NCBI GenBank assembly: GCA_002315285.1
Contig: DCGR01000066.1
Coordinates: 1-33,018, forward strand
Length of the DNA stretch: 33,018 nt
Source: Bacteroides sp. UBA1773
GTDB lineage: Bacteria > Bacteroidota > Bacteroidia > Bacteroidales > Bacteroidaceae
Reading direction: 5' to 3'
In this document: piece by piece, positions 8,589 to 16,725 of the stretch
Numbering within the stretch: the stretch's first letter is position 1
How the letters are laid out: each line of letters opens with the position of its first letter
Notes under the pieces: model-generated
What the model saw: the letters and a program-made list of their open reading frames with translations, nothing else
The model's database searches: none
What the model was told of the DNA's origin: nothing
Made by a program: the position numbers and the translations under genes

Positions 8589-9197
8589 ATGAAACAAAAA
8601 TTCGACATCATAACAAGTACGTGTGTGCCCCTTCCTCTTGAGAATGTGGATACCGATCAGATTATTCCGGCTCGCTTCATGAAAGCGACCACACGTGAGG
8701 AAAAGTTTTTTGGCGACAACCTTTTCCACGATTGGCGTTACAAGGCCGATGGCTCTTTCAATCAGGATTTTGTGCTGAACAATCCGATTTATGGAGGACA
8801 GATATTGGTGGCTGGAAAGAACTTCGGTTCGGGAAGTAGTCGCGAACATGCGGCTTGGGCCATCGCAGGCTACGGATTCAGGGTGGTGATAAGCAGCTTT
8901 TTTGCCGACATACACAAAAACAATGAGCTCAACAACTTTGTGCTGCCTGTAGTGGTAAGCGAATCGTTCCTGAAGGAGTTGTTCGACTGTATTGCTGCCA
9001 ACCCATCCATGCTGGTGGAGGTGAACCTGCCTTTACAGACCGTTACGAACAAGGCCACCGGAAAGAGTGAGCGTTTTGAGATAAATGCCTATAAGAAGCA
9101 TTGTCTGATGAATGGATTGGACGATATTGATTTCCTGATCGAAAACAAACAAAAGATAGAAGAATATGAAGCTGAGAATTGCCGTTTTGCCCGGTGA
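8589..9197 (+). CDS. leuD: 3-isopropylmalate dehydratase small subunit
   Basis: A 202-residue swivelling subunit that pairs with LeuC to form the isopropylmalate isomerase. It begins with FDIITSTCVPLPLENVDTDQIIP split across the first 25 residues and has the substrate-binding GKNFGSGSSREHAAWAI motif near residues 77-93. The length is that of the proteobacterial and Bacteroidetes LeuD form. Its 3' end runs 32 bases into leuB in a different frame, an overlap long enough to suggest translational coupling of leuB. No odd residues seen. Confidence 0.97.
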   Translation: MKQKFDIITSTCVPLPLENVDTDQIIPARFMKATTREEKFFGDNLFHDWRYKADGSFNQDFVLNNPIYGGQILVAGKNFGSGSSREHAAWAIAGYGFRVVISSFFADIHKNNELNNFVLPVVVSESFLKELFDCIAANPSMLVEVNLPLQTVTNKATGKSERFEINAYKKHCLMNGLDDIDFLIENKQKIEEYEAENCRFAR

Positions 9198-10227
9198 TGG
9201 CATCGGACCGGAAATTTCTGCCGTTGGGGTGGATGTGATGAAAGCAGTATGCCATAAGTTTGGACATGAGGTGAGTTATGAATATGCAATTTGTGGAGCT
9301 GATGCAATTGATAAGGTAGGCGACCCATTTCCAGAAGATACCTTCCAGACATGTATGGTTGCCGATGCGGTACTTTTTTCGGCTGTGGGTGATCCGAAGT
9401 TCGACAACGATCCCACGGCCAAGGTTCGGCCGGAGCAAGGATTGTTGGCCATGCGTAAGAAATTGGGACTGTTTGCCAACATTCGTCCGGTGCAGACATT
9501 CAAATGCCTGCTTCACAAGTCGCCGTTGCGTCGCGAGCTGGTAGAGGATGCCGATTTCATTTGCATTCGCGAATTGACTGGTGGCATGTATTTTGGTGAG
9601 AAATACCAGGATAACGACAAGGCTTTTGATACGAATTATTACACACGACCCGAGATTGAGCGCATCCTGAAAGTGGGTTATGAATATGCAATGAAGCGCC
9701 ACAAGCATCTTACAGTGGTAGATAAGGCCAATGTGCTGGCATCAAGTCGTCTGTGGCGTCAGATTGCCCAGGAAATGGCTCCTCTTTACCCAGAGGTGAC
9801 TACCGATTACATGTATGTGGATAATGCTGCCATGCGTATGATACAAGAACCCAAGTTCTTCGATGTGATGGTGACAGAGAATACGTTCGGCGACATTCTC
9901 ACCGATGAGGGTTCTTGCATCAGTGGTTCTATGGGTTTGCTCCCTTCGGCCAGTTTGGGTGAACACACACCAGTTTTCGAACCCATCCATGGCTCGTGGC
10001 CTCAGGCCAAGGGCTTGAACATTGCCAATCCTTTGGCTCAGATTCTGAGTGTGGCCATGTTGCTCGAATACTTTGGATTGCAAGCGGAGGGCGCGTTGGT
10101 GCGTGAGGCAGTGAGCGCATCACTCGATGCAAACGTCCGGACTCCTGAAATACAAGTGGAAGGTGGGGCGAAGTATGGTACCAAGGAGGTTGGACAATGG
10201 ATAGTTGATTATATCAACCAGAAATAA
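9166..10227 (+). CDS. leuB: 3-isopropylmalate dehydrogenase
   Basis: A 353-residue NAD-dependent beta-decarboxylating dehydrogenase that oxidises 3-isopropylmalate to the ketoacid precursor of leucine. MKLRIAVLPGDGIGPEI is the standard N-terminus, which fixes the start inside the end of leuD. Other signatures are RELTGGMYFGEK, the catalytic Lys in VDKANVLASSRLWR, the metal-binding TFGDILTDEGS and GSMGLLPSAS, and the adenine-binding EPIHGSWPQ. Length is typical. It is the last recognised leucine gene here; 2-isopropylmalate synthase (leuA) is not in the window. Only 10 bases separate it from the nitroreductase gene. Confidence 0.97.
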   Translation: MKLRIAVLPGDGIGPEISAVGVDVMKAVCHKFGHEVSYEYAICGADAIDKVGDPFPEDTFQTCMVADAVLFSAVGDPKFDNDPTAKVRPEQGLLAMRKKLGLFANIRPVQTFKCLLHKSPLRRELVEDADFICIRELTGGMYFGEKYQDNDKAFDTNYYTRPEIERILKVGYEYAMKRHKHLTVVDKANVLASSRLWRQIAQEMAPLYPEVTTDYMYVDNAAMRMIQEPKFFDVMVTENTFGDILTDEGSCISGSMGLLPSASLGEHTPVFEPIHGSWPQAKGLNIANPLAQILSVAMLLEYFGLQAEGALVREAVSASLDANVRTPEIQVEGGAKYGTKEVGQWIVDYINQK

Positions 10228-10237
10228 GCATACTGAC

Positions 10238-10951
10238 ATGAGGAAAATGAAATCCACCCTTTTAGCTGGGATGCTGGCTGCCATAGCTTGCCTCTCTCTT
10301 GGGTCTTGCCAGTCTTCCTCCACACCGGCAGTGTCAACTCTGGATGACAATCAACTGATAGGGATCATTGAGGACATTCCTACAGTCCAGGCATTCTTGA
10401 AAGATTCTATCCCTGGTGCAGACTTGCAGCGTATCATCAATGCAGGAGTCAATGCACCCAGTGCACTGAATAAACAACCTTGGCATTTTACGGTCATCAC
10501 CCATTCCGGCACCATCGAACAGTTGGCTTTGGCGCAGAAGGAGTCGATGAGGAACATGAAATTTCCTCCTATGCCGAAGAATGCTGGCAAGGATGCTGGC
10601 GAGAAACCGAAGATTCCCACAGGCAATGGCCCTCGTGCCGCATTGGGCGATTCTCCCGTGGTGGTAGTGGTTTCGTGCGTGCCAGGCAGCGAACTGGACG
10701 CTGGATTGGCGTGCCAGAACATGAGTGCCATGGCCAACTTGCTGGGGTACGGCACCAAGATTGCCAGCTCGGTGAAAATGTTGTTCGATGGAGACAGGAA
10801 AGACGAATACTACGCAATGCTCCAGGTGCCAGAGGACCAGAGTGTTGTCATGGTTTTGATGATTGGCAAAACCAATACGGAAGTGTACGATGCGATGACA
10901 TCAGCAACACCACGAAAACCTGAATCTCAAGTTGTTACATTGTTGAGATAA
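10238..10951 (+). CDS. Nitroreductase family lipoprotein
   Basis: A 237-residue flavoenzyme-like protein with a lipoprotein signal peptide (lipobox LGSC, Cys24), so it should be membrane-anchored outside the cytoplasm. After a linker, INAGVNAPSALNKQPWHFTVI near residues 75-95 is the FMN phosphate-binding motif of the nitroreductase fold. The C-terminal half has the usual LDAGLACQNMSAMANLLGYGT helix region in pieces and MVLMIGK near the end. The ATG at 10238 is chosen because it begins the signal peptide; an ATG at 10205 lies inside leuB and would add 11 polar residues. It follows leuB by 10 bases and is probably cotranscribed. Substrate unknown; most relatives are cytoplasmic, so export is notable. 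Confidence 0.85.
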   Translation: MRKMKSTLLAGMLAAIACLSLGSCQSSSTPAVSTLDDNQLIGIIEDIPTVQAFLKDSIPGADLQRIINAGVNAPSALNKQPWHFTVITHSGTIEQLALAQKESMRNMKFPPMPKNAGKDAGEKPKIPTGNGPRAALGDSPVVVVVSCVPGSELDAGLACQNMSAMANLLGYGTKIASSVKMLFDGDRKDEYYAMLQVPEDQSVVMVLMIGKTNTEVYDAMTSATPRKPESQVVTLLR

Positions 10952-10988
10952 GTTTTCGAATATGTGCGGTGTCGCGTGTGAAAAGCGA

Positions 10989-12380
10989 TTATTTCCTGAC
11001 CAAATCATAAAGCAGCTGTAAGGGTTGCTTTTTTTTGTCGCGTAGGAGTATGTGCAGATGTCCGTCGGTACAGTCGGTAGTGCTGAAACTGAAGGAAGAT
11101 GTCTCTTTTACGACCGTTTGTATGGTTTCGCGTGTGCTTGCATCCTTGTATTCCATTTTCAGGTAATTGGGATGTTGGGCAAACTCATTCTCTAAGGCTA
11201 TGCTGTTGTAGGCTATGAGGAAACGTGCGCCCTTTGCTTCTGTTGCCCAGGGCTTGTTTTGCAAGGAGGTTCCATAATGCCGGTTGATGTTGGTGGCTTG
11301 TGTACGGTCGTTGGTGTCGTAAAAGAGGTTGTCTTTGACGCCAAACCAGCGGTACGTGCCATCAGAAAAGAAACGGTATTGTTGTGGGCCCTCATCGGTC
11401 AGTTCCATGGCTCCACCAGTCAGTGCCAATAGTGGGCGAAGGTCTTCGAACATCTGCAGGAAATCGGCATTGCTTACTTCGGCATACCTCATTGAGTGGT
11501 CGTTGGCAAATGAGAGGGTGCCATTGGCTACGTCACCTTTAAAGGCATCAATGATCTGTCGTATGTTGATACCTATCAATTGTTCCGCTCCACGGAACAA
11601 TTGGCTTCGACAAAGCAAATCATATAATCCGTCGCTTTGTACGCGTGTGCCAAACCACCGTTGTGTGTTTGCGGGGAATAGGTCGAGAAGATTGCCCTCC
11701 ATAGGTTCCAGACAGTTTTTCACCAACGTGAAGAATTCGCTTACCTCATCGTTCTCGTTCAGCAATGTAAAGTCGGCTTTCAGCTCGCCTGGACTGAAAT
11801 ATCCTTTCATGAAATAGCGGGCTTTGTCCCAAGGAATCTTGTCGCCTTGAAGGTTTTTCATCACAAAATCCACCGGTAGCGCGTTCAGCCCAAACCATCC
11901 CCGCATGTCGCAATCCGTTTCTGTGGTCAGACGTTTGTAGGTCTCTGTGGTCATGAAACTGTTGTCGGGCTGCTGACGTAGCATCATCTGCACCGTACCT
12001 TCAATCGTGTCAGCGCTACCATTGTTGTTTTTCAACACGACCAGAGTGCCTTCATTGAAAGCCAGTAGCGTGTTGTCGTTCAGCCTCATCCAGTTGCAAC
12101 TCTCATCTTGCTTCAGGCGGTCATCGTATTCAAGTTTTAGGAATTGTTTGAATAAGAAGCTGCTATTAAGTTGGGCCACAATACCGGTCATTGTGGATTG
12201 GGGCATGGCAAAGATGAAGATAGGGGCATCAGTAGCCAATCCCCATTCGTTGGGCAGTGTGTTGGCTTCAATGGTCACGACGGCAGCGGCTTCGCGTGGA
12301 ATGGCGGCTGCATAATCGTTGGAATGAGAACATCCTGGCAAGGTAATTGCAATGATGAGAAACAATAGAACGTGTTTCAT
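10989..12380 (-). CDS. DUF4836-like lipoprotein
   Basis: A 463-residue exported lipoprotein (lipobox LPGC, Cys17). The mature part starts with AAAIPREAAAVVTIEANTL, which resembles the opening of the Bacteroidetes DUF4836 family, and ends with a short amphipathic stretch after HLHILLRDKKK. No catalytic motif, transmembrane helix or repeat is apparent. Function unknown; location would be the periplasmic side of a membrane. Its start overlaps the stop of rsmE by four bases, so it is translated from the same minus-strand message as rsmE and the permease. The plus-strand nitroreductase gene ends 37 bases away, convergent. The family call rests on recognition of the N-terminus and overall pattern only. 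Confidence 0.6.
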   Translation of the reverse strand: MKHVLLFLIIAITLPGCSHSNDYAAAIPREAAAVVTIEANTLPNEWGLATDAPIFIFAMPQSTMTGIVAQLNSSFLFKQFLKLEYDDRLKQDESCNWMRLNDNTLLAFNEGTLVVLKNNNGSADTIEGTVQMMLRQQPDNSFMTTETYKRLTTETDCDMRGWFGLNALPVDFVMKNLQGDKIPWDKARYFMKGYFSPGELKADFTLLNENDEVSEFFTLVKNCLEPMEGNLLDLFPANTQRWFGTRVQSDGLYDLLCRSQLFRGAEQLIGINIRQIIDAFKGDVANGTLSFANDHSMRYAEVSNADFLQMFEDLRPLLALTGGAMELTDEGPQQYRFFSDGTYRWFGVKDNLFYDTNDRTQATNINRHYGTSLQNKPWATEAKGARFLIAYNSIALENEFAQHPNYLKMEYKDASTRETIQTVVKETSSFSFSTTDCTDGHLHILLRDKKKQPLQLLYDLVRK

Positions 12381-13078
12381 GATTGATATTTTAAGTTAAT
12401 AATGTGTGTGGCTACCAGTGCGGCTGTTTCAGTGCGCAGTCGGCTTTCTCCAAGGCTGATGGGCTTGAATCCGTTTTCAAGGGCAAGAGCCACTTCCTCG
12501 ATGCTGAAGTCACCCTCAGGACCTATCAGGACTAAAGTCCTGTTGCTGTAGTCCGTAATGTCCTTTAGGTGTCGCCTTTCTCCCTCATTGCAGTGGGCAA
12601 TGTATTTGTCGCCGTCAAACGGCAATCGCACGAATTTCTGAAACTCTGTCATGTCGTTAAGTTTGGGTTTTACTGCCTTTAGCGACTGTTTCATGGCCGA
12701 CACAAGTATCTTGTCTATACGCTCAGTCTTGATGACACGTCGTTCGGAATATCGGCAATTGAGAAAGGTCAGTTCGTCCAACCCTATTTCGGTCGCTTTC
12801 TCGGCAAACCATTCTATGCGGTCAAGGTTTTTTGTCGGAGCCATGGCGATGTGTATGTAGCCATTCCATGGCTTTTGCCATGGCGTGGAGTTTTGTATGG
12901 CAACTTGACAGCGTTTGTTGGTCGCGGCTGAAATCGTGGCTTGATGTAGATTTCCCATTCCATCGGTCAAGGTCAGTTCATCACCCACGCCCAGTCGTAA
13001 CACACGCAATGCGTGAGCAGCTTCTTCTTCGGGCAATTCGTTGCTTTTATTAATGTCAGGGGTGTAAAACAAGTGCAT
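12377..13078 (-). CDS. rsmE: 16S rRNA (uracil-1498-N3) methyltransferase
   Basis: A 233-residue SPOUT-class methyltransferase that modifies U1498 of 16S rRNA using S-adenosylmethionine. The N-terminal PUA-like part begins MHLFYTPDI and contains HALRVLRLGVGDELTLTDG. The C-terminal knot carries the family signature LIGPEGDFSIEEV and then SLGESRLRTETAALVA, which form the SAM-binding trefoil knot. KNLDRIEWFAEKATEIG is also typical. Length matches the family. It starts 9 bases after the stop of the permease gene and overlaps the downstream lipoprotein gene by 4 bases, so the three genes form one operon. Confidence 0.95.
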   Translation of the reverse strand: MHLFYTPDINKSNELPEEEAAHALRVLRLGVGDELTLTDGMGNLHQATISAATNKRCQVAIQNSTPWQKPWNGYIHIAMAPTKNLDRIEWFAEKATEIGLDELTFLNCRYSERRVIKTERIDKILVSAMKQSLKAVKPKLNDMTEFQKFVRLPFDGDKYIAHCNEGERRHLKDITDYSNRTLVLIGPEGDFSIEEVALALENGFKPISLGESRLRTETAALVATHIINLKYQS

Positions 13079-13087
13079 TAGGGTACC

Positions 13088-14344
13088 TTATTTTTTGTTA
13101 TATTTGAAGAAGAAAATGAACAGGATGGTGATTGTCAGTGCATACAGCGCAAATATATACCAAGCATTGGTCCAACCTTCCAGTTTGGTGAGTGCATCAT
13201 TGCTCGAATATACAAGTCTGTTTACGACCACTTGGGCTCCCAGCATGCCGATGGTTGCGCCAAATCCGTTGGTCATCATCATATAGATGCCTTGGGCACT
13301 GCTCCGGACACTTTCGCCAGTGTTTTTTTCTATAAATAAGGTGCCACTGATATTGAAAAAATCAAAAGCTACGCCATAGACCATCATGCTTAGGATGAAC
13401 ATCCATAGTCCGTTGCCAGGATCGCCTAATGCGAACAAGGCAAATCGAAGCACCCATGCTATCATGGCTATGATGATAACCCACTTGATGCCATAGCGCC
13501 GCAGGAAGAAGGGTATGAGCAGGATGCAAAACATTTCGCTCATCTGTGAAAGTGATATGAGTATGTTGGTATGGCTCAATACGAAACTGTCGGCGTATGC
13601 TTCAATTCCGTTGAATGCTGTCGATATGAAAGTGTTGGCATATCCGTTGGTGATTTGTAGGTTGATGCCAATCAGAATGCTGAAGATGAAGAATGTCCGC
13701 AGTTGCTTGTCGCGGAAGAGTGAAAAGCTGTCGATGCCCAGTGCATTTGCCAGTGTCTTCTTCGAAGTGTTGCCCATAACCGGGCAAGCGGGAAGGGTAA
13801 GCGCAAAGGCCGCCAACAAGAATCCCCAAATGGCACTTACGAAAAACTGTCGTGAATCGTGTTGGAATCCTAATAAGTCAACCATCCACATGGAGCAGAT
13901 GAAACCGAATGTGCCAAACATCCTGATGGAAGGAAACACTTTTACAGGCTCCAATTTCTCGATTCTCAGTGCATTGTATGATACGGAATAGCCTAACGCT
14001 ATTGACGGCATGAAAAAGGCCACGCTAAGTACATAAACGGGAAATAGCTGTTCAAACCGAATCTCACTCCCTTGCGTCATTCCCATCCATGCTGTCATGC
14101 ACATGAATATGGCCGACAAGACTTGACAGATGCTTAGCAGTTTCTGGGCAGCCATATACCTGTCGGCTATGACACCCATTAGGGCTGGCATGAAGAGCGA
14201 CACAAATCCTTGTGCCGAATAGAACCAGCCAATGTTTTCTCCCATTCCTGCTCGGTGCAGATACGAACCCATACTGGTAAGGTAGGCTCCCCATACGGCA
14301 AAAAGCAGAAAGTTCAGTAACGATAATCTTAATCTGATGTTCAT
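13088..14344 (-). CDS. MFS nucleoside permease-type transporter
   Basis: A 418-residue inner-membrane carrier with about twelve hydrophobic segments, of the major facilitator superfamily. The N-terminus MNIRLRLSLLNFLLFAVWG followed by YLTSMGSYL resembles NupG-like nucleoside:proton symporters, and the segment FNISGTLFIEKNTGESVRSSAQG near residue 340 is typical of that group. Upstream in-frame codons would extend the protein by up to 45 residues, but they cross the leader terminator at 14385-14407 and the promoter, so I chose 14344; an ATG two codons earlier (14350) is equally possible. It heads an operon with rsmE and the DUF4836-like gene. Substrate is inferred from family resemblance. Expression may depend on readthrough of the leader terminator. 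Confidence 0.85.
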   Translation of the reverse strand: MNIRLRLSLLNFLLFAVWGAYLTSMGSYLHRAGMGENIGWFYSAQGFVSLFMPALMGVIADRYMAAQKLLSICQVLSAIFMCMTAWMGMTQGSEIRFEQLFPVYVLSVAFFMPSIALGYSVSYNALRIEKLEPVKVFPSIRMFGTFGFICSMWMVDLLGFQHDSRQFFVSAIWGFLLAAFALTLPACPVMGNTSKKTLANALGIDSFSLFRDKQLRTFFIFSILIGINLQITNGYANTFISTAFNGIEAYADSFVLSHTNILISLSQMSEMFCILLIPFFLRRYGIKWVIIIAMIAWVLRFALFALGDPGNGLWMFILSMMVYGVAFDFFNISGTLFIEKNTGESVRSSAQGIYMMMTNGFGATIGMLGAQVVVNRLVYSSNDALTKLEGWTNAWYIFALYALTITILFIFFFKYNKK

Positions 14345-14384
14345 TTGCATGATGGCATTGCTAAAATTGTTTCTTGTCCGGAAT

Positions 14385-14407
14385 AAAAAAAGGGCTCCGC
14401 TGAGCCC
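14385..14407 (-). terminator. Intrinsic terminator in the permease leader
   Basis: On the minus strand GGGCTC and GAGCCC (14407-14402 and 14397-14392) form a 6-bp GC-rich stem with a 4-base loop, immediately followed by seven T residues (14391-14385). Its position, about 40 bases downstream of the promoter and 35-41 bases before the permease ATG, marks it as a leader terminator rather than the end of a gene. Confidence 0.75.
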
Positions 14408-14446
14408 AAAATTGTTAACCTTAAATCTAATACTATGAAAAACACA
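14408..14446 (-). ncRNA. Candidate short leader RNA upstream of the permease
   Basis: The stretch between the minus-strand promoter (14450-14480) and the leader terminator would give a transcript of about 55-60 bases including the hairpin. It contains the AT-rich segment AGATTTAAGGTTAAC, with the palindrome GTTAAC. A four-codon frame (14447-14433, MCFS then stop) begins at about the predicted transcript start. I see no clear alternative antiterminator pairing by eye. It may be an attenuator or a free-standing small RNA. Confidence 0.45.
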
Positions 14447-14449
14447 TTG

Positions 14450-14480
14450 CAAAGGTATATGTTTTTTCTTTCCCTGCAAA
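14450..14480 (-). promoter_or_regulatory. Consensus promoter of the permease-rsmE operon
   Basis: On the minus strand TTTG (14480-14477), exactly 19 bases, then TACCTTTG (14457-14450) followed by CA: a perfect match to the Bacteroidetes -33/-7 consensus. Transcription would begin around 14443-14446. Confidence 0.8.
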
Positions 14481-14570
14481 GAAATATGTCAAAAAAGGAT
14501 GCGTTGTAACATTTTTTAAGTTTTTTGTTCGATGCTCTACGATTTTGGACTTTTTTTAATCGTTTTTTTG

Positions 14571-14578
14571 TATATTCG
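14571..14578 (+). promoter_or_regulatory. Candidate -7 element for the SGNH-DUF2264-GH20 genes
   Basis: TATATTCG followed by CA is one mismatch from TAnnTTTG and closely resembles the TAAATTCG element at 22364-22371. No TTTG is found at 19 bases upstream (the nearest is at 14544-14547, spacing 23). The SGNH gene starts 29 bases downstream. Confidence 0.4.
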
Positions 14579-14607
14579 CACATTCAAACTTTTTTAGAAC
14601 ATCAAGA

Positions 14608-15369
14608 ATGAAAAAACAATTAACGATGAAACTTCTTTCTTTAGCCATCTTAATGATGCTCACTGTGAGTACCTTACAAGCTCAAACCTCCGTCTCTTCC
14701 GCTGAGGCGCCCAAAATGTGGAGCGGTAAGAAGTGGACTCCTTTTGGTGATTCGCTCACCGAACGAAACTTACGCACGTCAAAGGCTTACCATGATTACA
14801 TTGCGGACTTTACTGGCATCAGTATCCAGAATTGTGGCCGAAGTGGTACGGGCTATATGCGTAGTCATAACGCAGGTGGCGCTTTTTTCCAACGGGTTGG
14901 CACCATCGATTCTTCTACCGATGTGATTACCATCTTTGGTAGTGGCAATGATCTGAACACGCCCAAGCTTGGTGATTTTGCCTCATTCGAGGAGGCGTTG
15001 GGTCAGGTTACCGATAACGACACTACGACGCTTTGCGGCTGTATCAATCACACCATTACGCTCATACAGCAGCGATTCCCTCTTATTCCGTTAGGCATTA
15101 TCACTCCTACGCCTTGGGTACGCTCCGAACCATCGGATCCTGGCAACAAAATGGAGAAATATGTGGCGGCCCTCATCGGAATATGCAAGTTGCGTGGCGT
15201 GCCCTGTCTCGATCTCTACCATTGCTCCAATCTCCATCCCTCGCAGGCCTCTTTCCGCGAGATTGCCTATTCGAAGGATGAAGGAAATGGCGTGCATCCC
15301 GATGAAACCGGACATCGCATTATTGCACCTCGCATCAAGCAGTTCCTCGAGAGCCTGATAATGTTCTGA
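14608..15369 (+). CDS. Exported SGNH/GDSL-family hydrolase
   Basis: A 253-residue protein with a signal peptide ending near LQAQ, so probably periplasmic. It has the SGNH hydrolase blocks in order: FGDSLTE with nucleophile Ser49 (block I), a Gly in CGRSGTGY (block II), GSGND (block III) and NGVHPDETGH near the C-terminus with His230 (block V). The usual block V Asp three residues before the catalytic His is an Asn here (Asn227). Such enzymes are carbohydrate or lipid esterases; with a hexosaminidase and sialidase nearby, deacetylation of a glycan is a reasonable guess. It is 88 bases upstream of the DUF2264 gene on the same strand. Confidence 0.85.
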   Translation: MKKQLTMKLLSLAILMMLTVSTLQAQTSVSSAEAPKMWSGKKWTPFGDSLTERNLRTSKAYHDYIADFTGISIQNCGRSGTGYMRSHNAGGAFFQRVGTIDSSTDVITIFGSGNDLNTPKLGDFASFEEALGQVTDNDTTTLCGCINHTITLIQQRFPLIPLGIITPTPWVRSEPSDPGNKMEKYVAALIGICKLRGVPCLDLYHCSNLHPSQASFREIAYSKDEGNGVHPDETGHRIIAPRIKQFLESLIMF

Positions 15370-15457
15370 TGTCCGACGTGATATGTGTTCCGTGCGTATG
15401 GATTTTTGAATGCGTGGAAAGTTGACAAAGAAATAAACAATAAAAAATTAGAAAAAC

Positions 15458-16705
15458 ATGTTGAAACACTTTTTGTATTGTGGAATGTTGCTCATCGCTT
15501 TCTCGTTGAGCATGAACACCGCTTTTGCTGCTCCTCAGGCTGGTGGCCAGCAGTCGGACCGTGAGTATTGGGTCGAACAGCTTGTTCGGATTGTAGAACC
15601 CATCTATGTGAACCTCAGTCAGAACACTTTGCGCAAGAACATGCCAGTCGAAACCAACGACGGCTACAATGTTCCTGGCAACGACCGTAAGGAGGTGACT
15701 CATCTTGAGGCTTTGGGACGTTCGTTCTGTGGTATTGCTCCTTGGCTCAATTTGGGAGCCGATGATACTCCTGAAGGGAAAATTCGTGCTCGCATGATTG
15801 ACTTGGTCGTGAAGGGTATTACCAATGCGGTAAATCCTGATTCGCCAGATTATCTGCGTTTCGATGGTCCTGGCGGTCAGCCTTTGGTCGATGCGGCCTT
15901 CTTTGCACAAGGCCTGTTGCGTGCCAAGGATGTCATTTGGCCCGCGCTCGACGAGGTCACCAAACAACGTATTGTGAAGGAGTTCAAGGCTTCTCGCAAG
16001 ATTCGCCCGGGCGAAAACAACTGGTTGCTGTTTTCTGCCACTGTGGAGGCTGCCCTTCTTGAGTTTACCGGAGAGTATGAGGCCGGACCGATTGATTATG
16101 CCTTTACAAAACACAAAGAGTGGTACAAGGGTGATGGCTGGTATGGCGATGGCAAGAACTTCCATCTCGACTATTACAACAGCTATGTCATTCAGCCAAT
16201 GCTCACTGATGTCAGTGCTGTGTTGAAGAAGCACAACAAACCTTGGGGCGATTTCTATGAGGTTGAACTTCCTCGCCTGATTCGTTTTGCTGTGCAGCAG
16301 GAAAAGCTGATTTCGCCCGAAGGTACGTATCCCATTTTGGGCCGTTCCAGCGGTTATCGTTTTGGATCTTTCCAGGTACTTTCTCAGGTAAGCCTTATGC
16401 AGTTGCTCCCCAACGACATCAATCCTGCTCAGGTGCGTTGTGCGCTTACCTCAGTCATGAAGCGTCAGCTTGCCGACGAGACTTTCGACAAGGATGGTTG
16501 GCTCACTCTGGGTTGGTGTGGCCATCAGCCGGGCATTGCCGACAATTACGTTTCTACGGGTAGTGCCTATCTATGCACCTTCATCTATCTGCCGCTTGGT
16601 TTGCCTGCCGACAACCCGTTCTGGTCGGCTCCGGCAGCACAGTGGTCGTCACAAAAGGCTTGGAGCGGACAGCCCATCAAGGCCGACCATGCCATCAATA
16701 AATAA
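15458..16705 (+). CDS. Exported DUF2264 family protein
   Basis: A 415-residue protein with a signal peptide ending near AFA-AP. I recognise the DUF2264 pattern: REYWVEQLVRIVEPIY near residue 32, then NDRKEVTHLEALGRSFCGIAPWL, then LRFDGPGGQPLVDAAFFAQGLLRA, and the aromatic-rich KGDGWYGDGKNFHLDYYNSYVIQP region in several pieces. The helical periodicity suggests an alpha/alpha-barrel like those of glycoside hydrolases and lyases, but the activity of the family is not known to me. It lies between the SGNH hydrolase and the GH20 gene, which supports a role in glycan breakdown. A 12-bp hairpin (16726-16761) separates it from the GH20 gene. Confidence 0.8.
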   Translation: MLKHFLYCGMLLIAFSLSMNTAFAAPQAGGQQSDREYWVEQLVRIVEPIYVNLSQNTLRKNMPVETNDGYNVPGNDRKEVTHLEALGRSFCGIAPWLNLGADDTPEGKIRARMIDLVVKGITNAVNPDSPDYLRFDGPGGQPLVDAAFFAQGLLRAKDVIWPALDEVTKQRIVKEFKASRKIRPGENNWLLFSATVEAALLEFTGEYEAGPIDYAFTKHKEWYKGDGWYGDGKNFHLDYYNSYVIQPMLTDVSAVLKKHNKPWGDFYEVELPRLIRFAVQQEKLISPEGTYPILGRSSGYRFGSFQVLSQVSLMQLLPNDINPAQVRCALTSVMKRQLADETFDKDGWLTLGWCGHQPGIADNYVSTGSAYLCTFIYLPLGLPADNPFWSAPAAQWSSQKAWSGQPIKADHAINK

Positions 16706-16725
16706 ATCGGTGTGAATCCCTACTG

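Noticed and set aside
14385..14407. Plus-strand terminator reading of the GGGCTC hairpin
   Set aside because: On the plus strand the stem is followed by AAAA, not T residues; only the minus-strand reading works.
14433..14447. Four-codon leader peptide (MCFS) in the permease leader
   Set aside because: Its ATG lies at or just before the predicted transcript start, so it probably is not translated; kept only as a note.
15335..16234. 299-residue minus-strand frame inside DUF2264
   Set aside because: Antisense shadow; the plus-strand gene has a signal peptide and family pattern.
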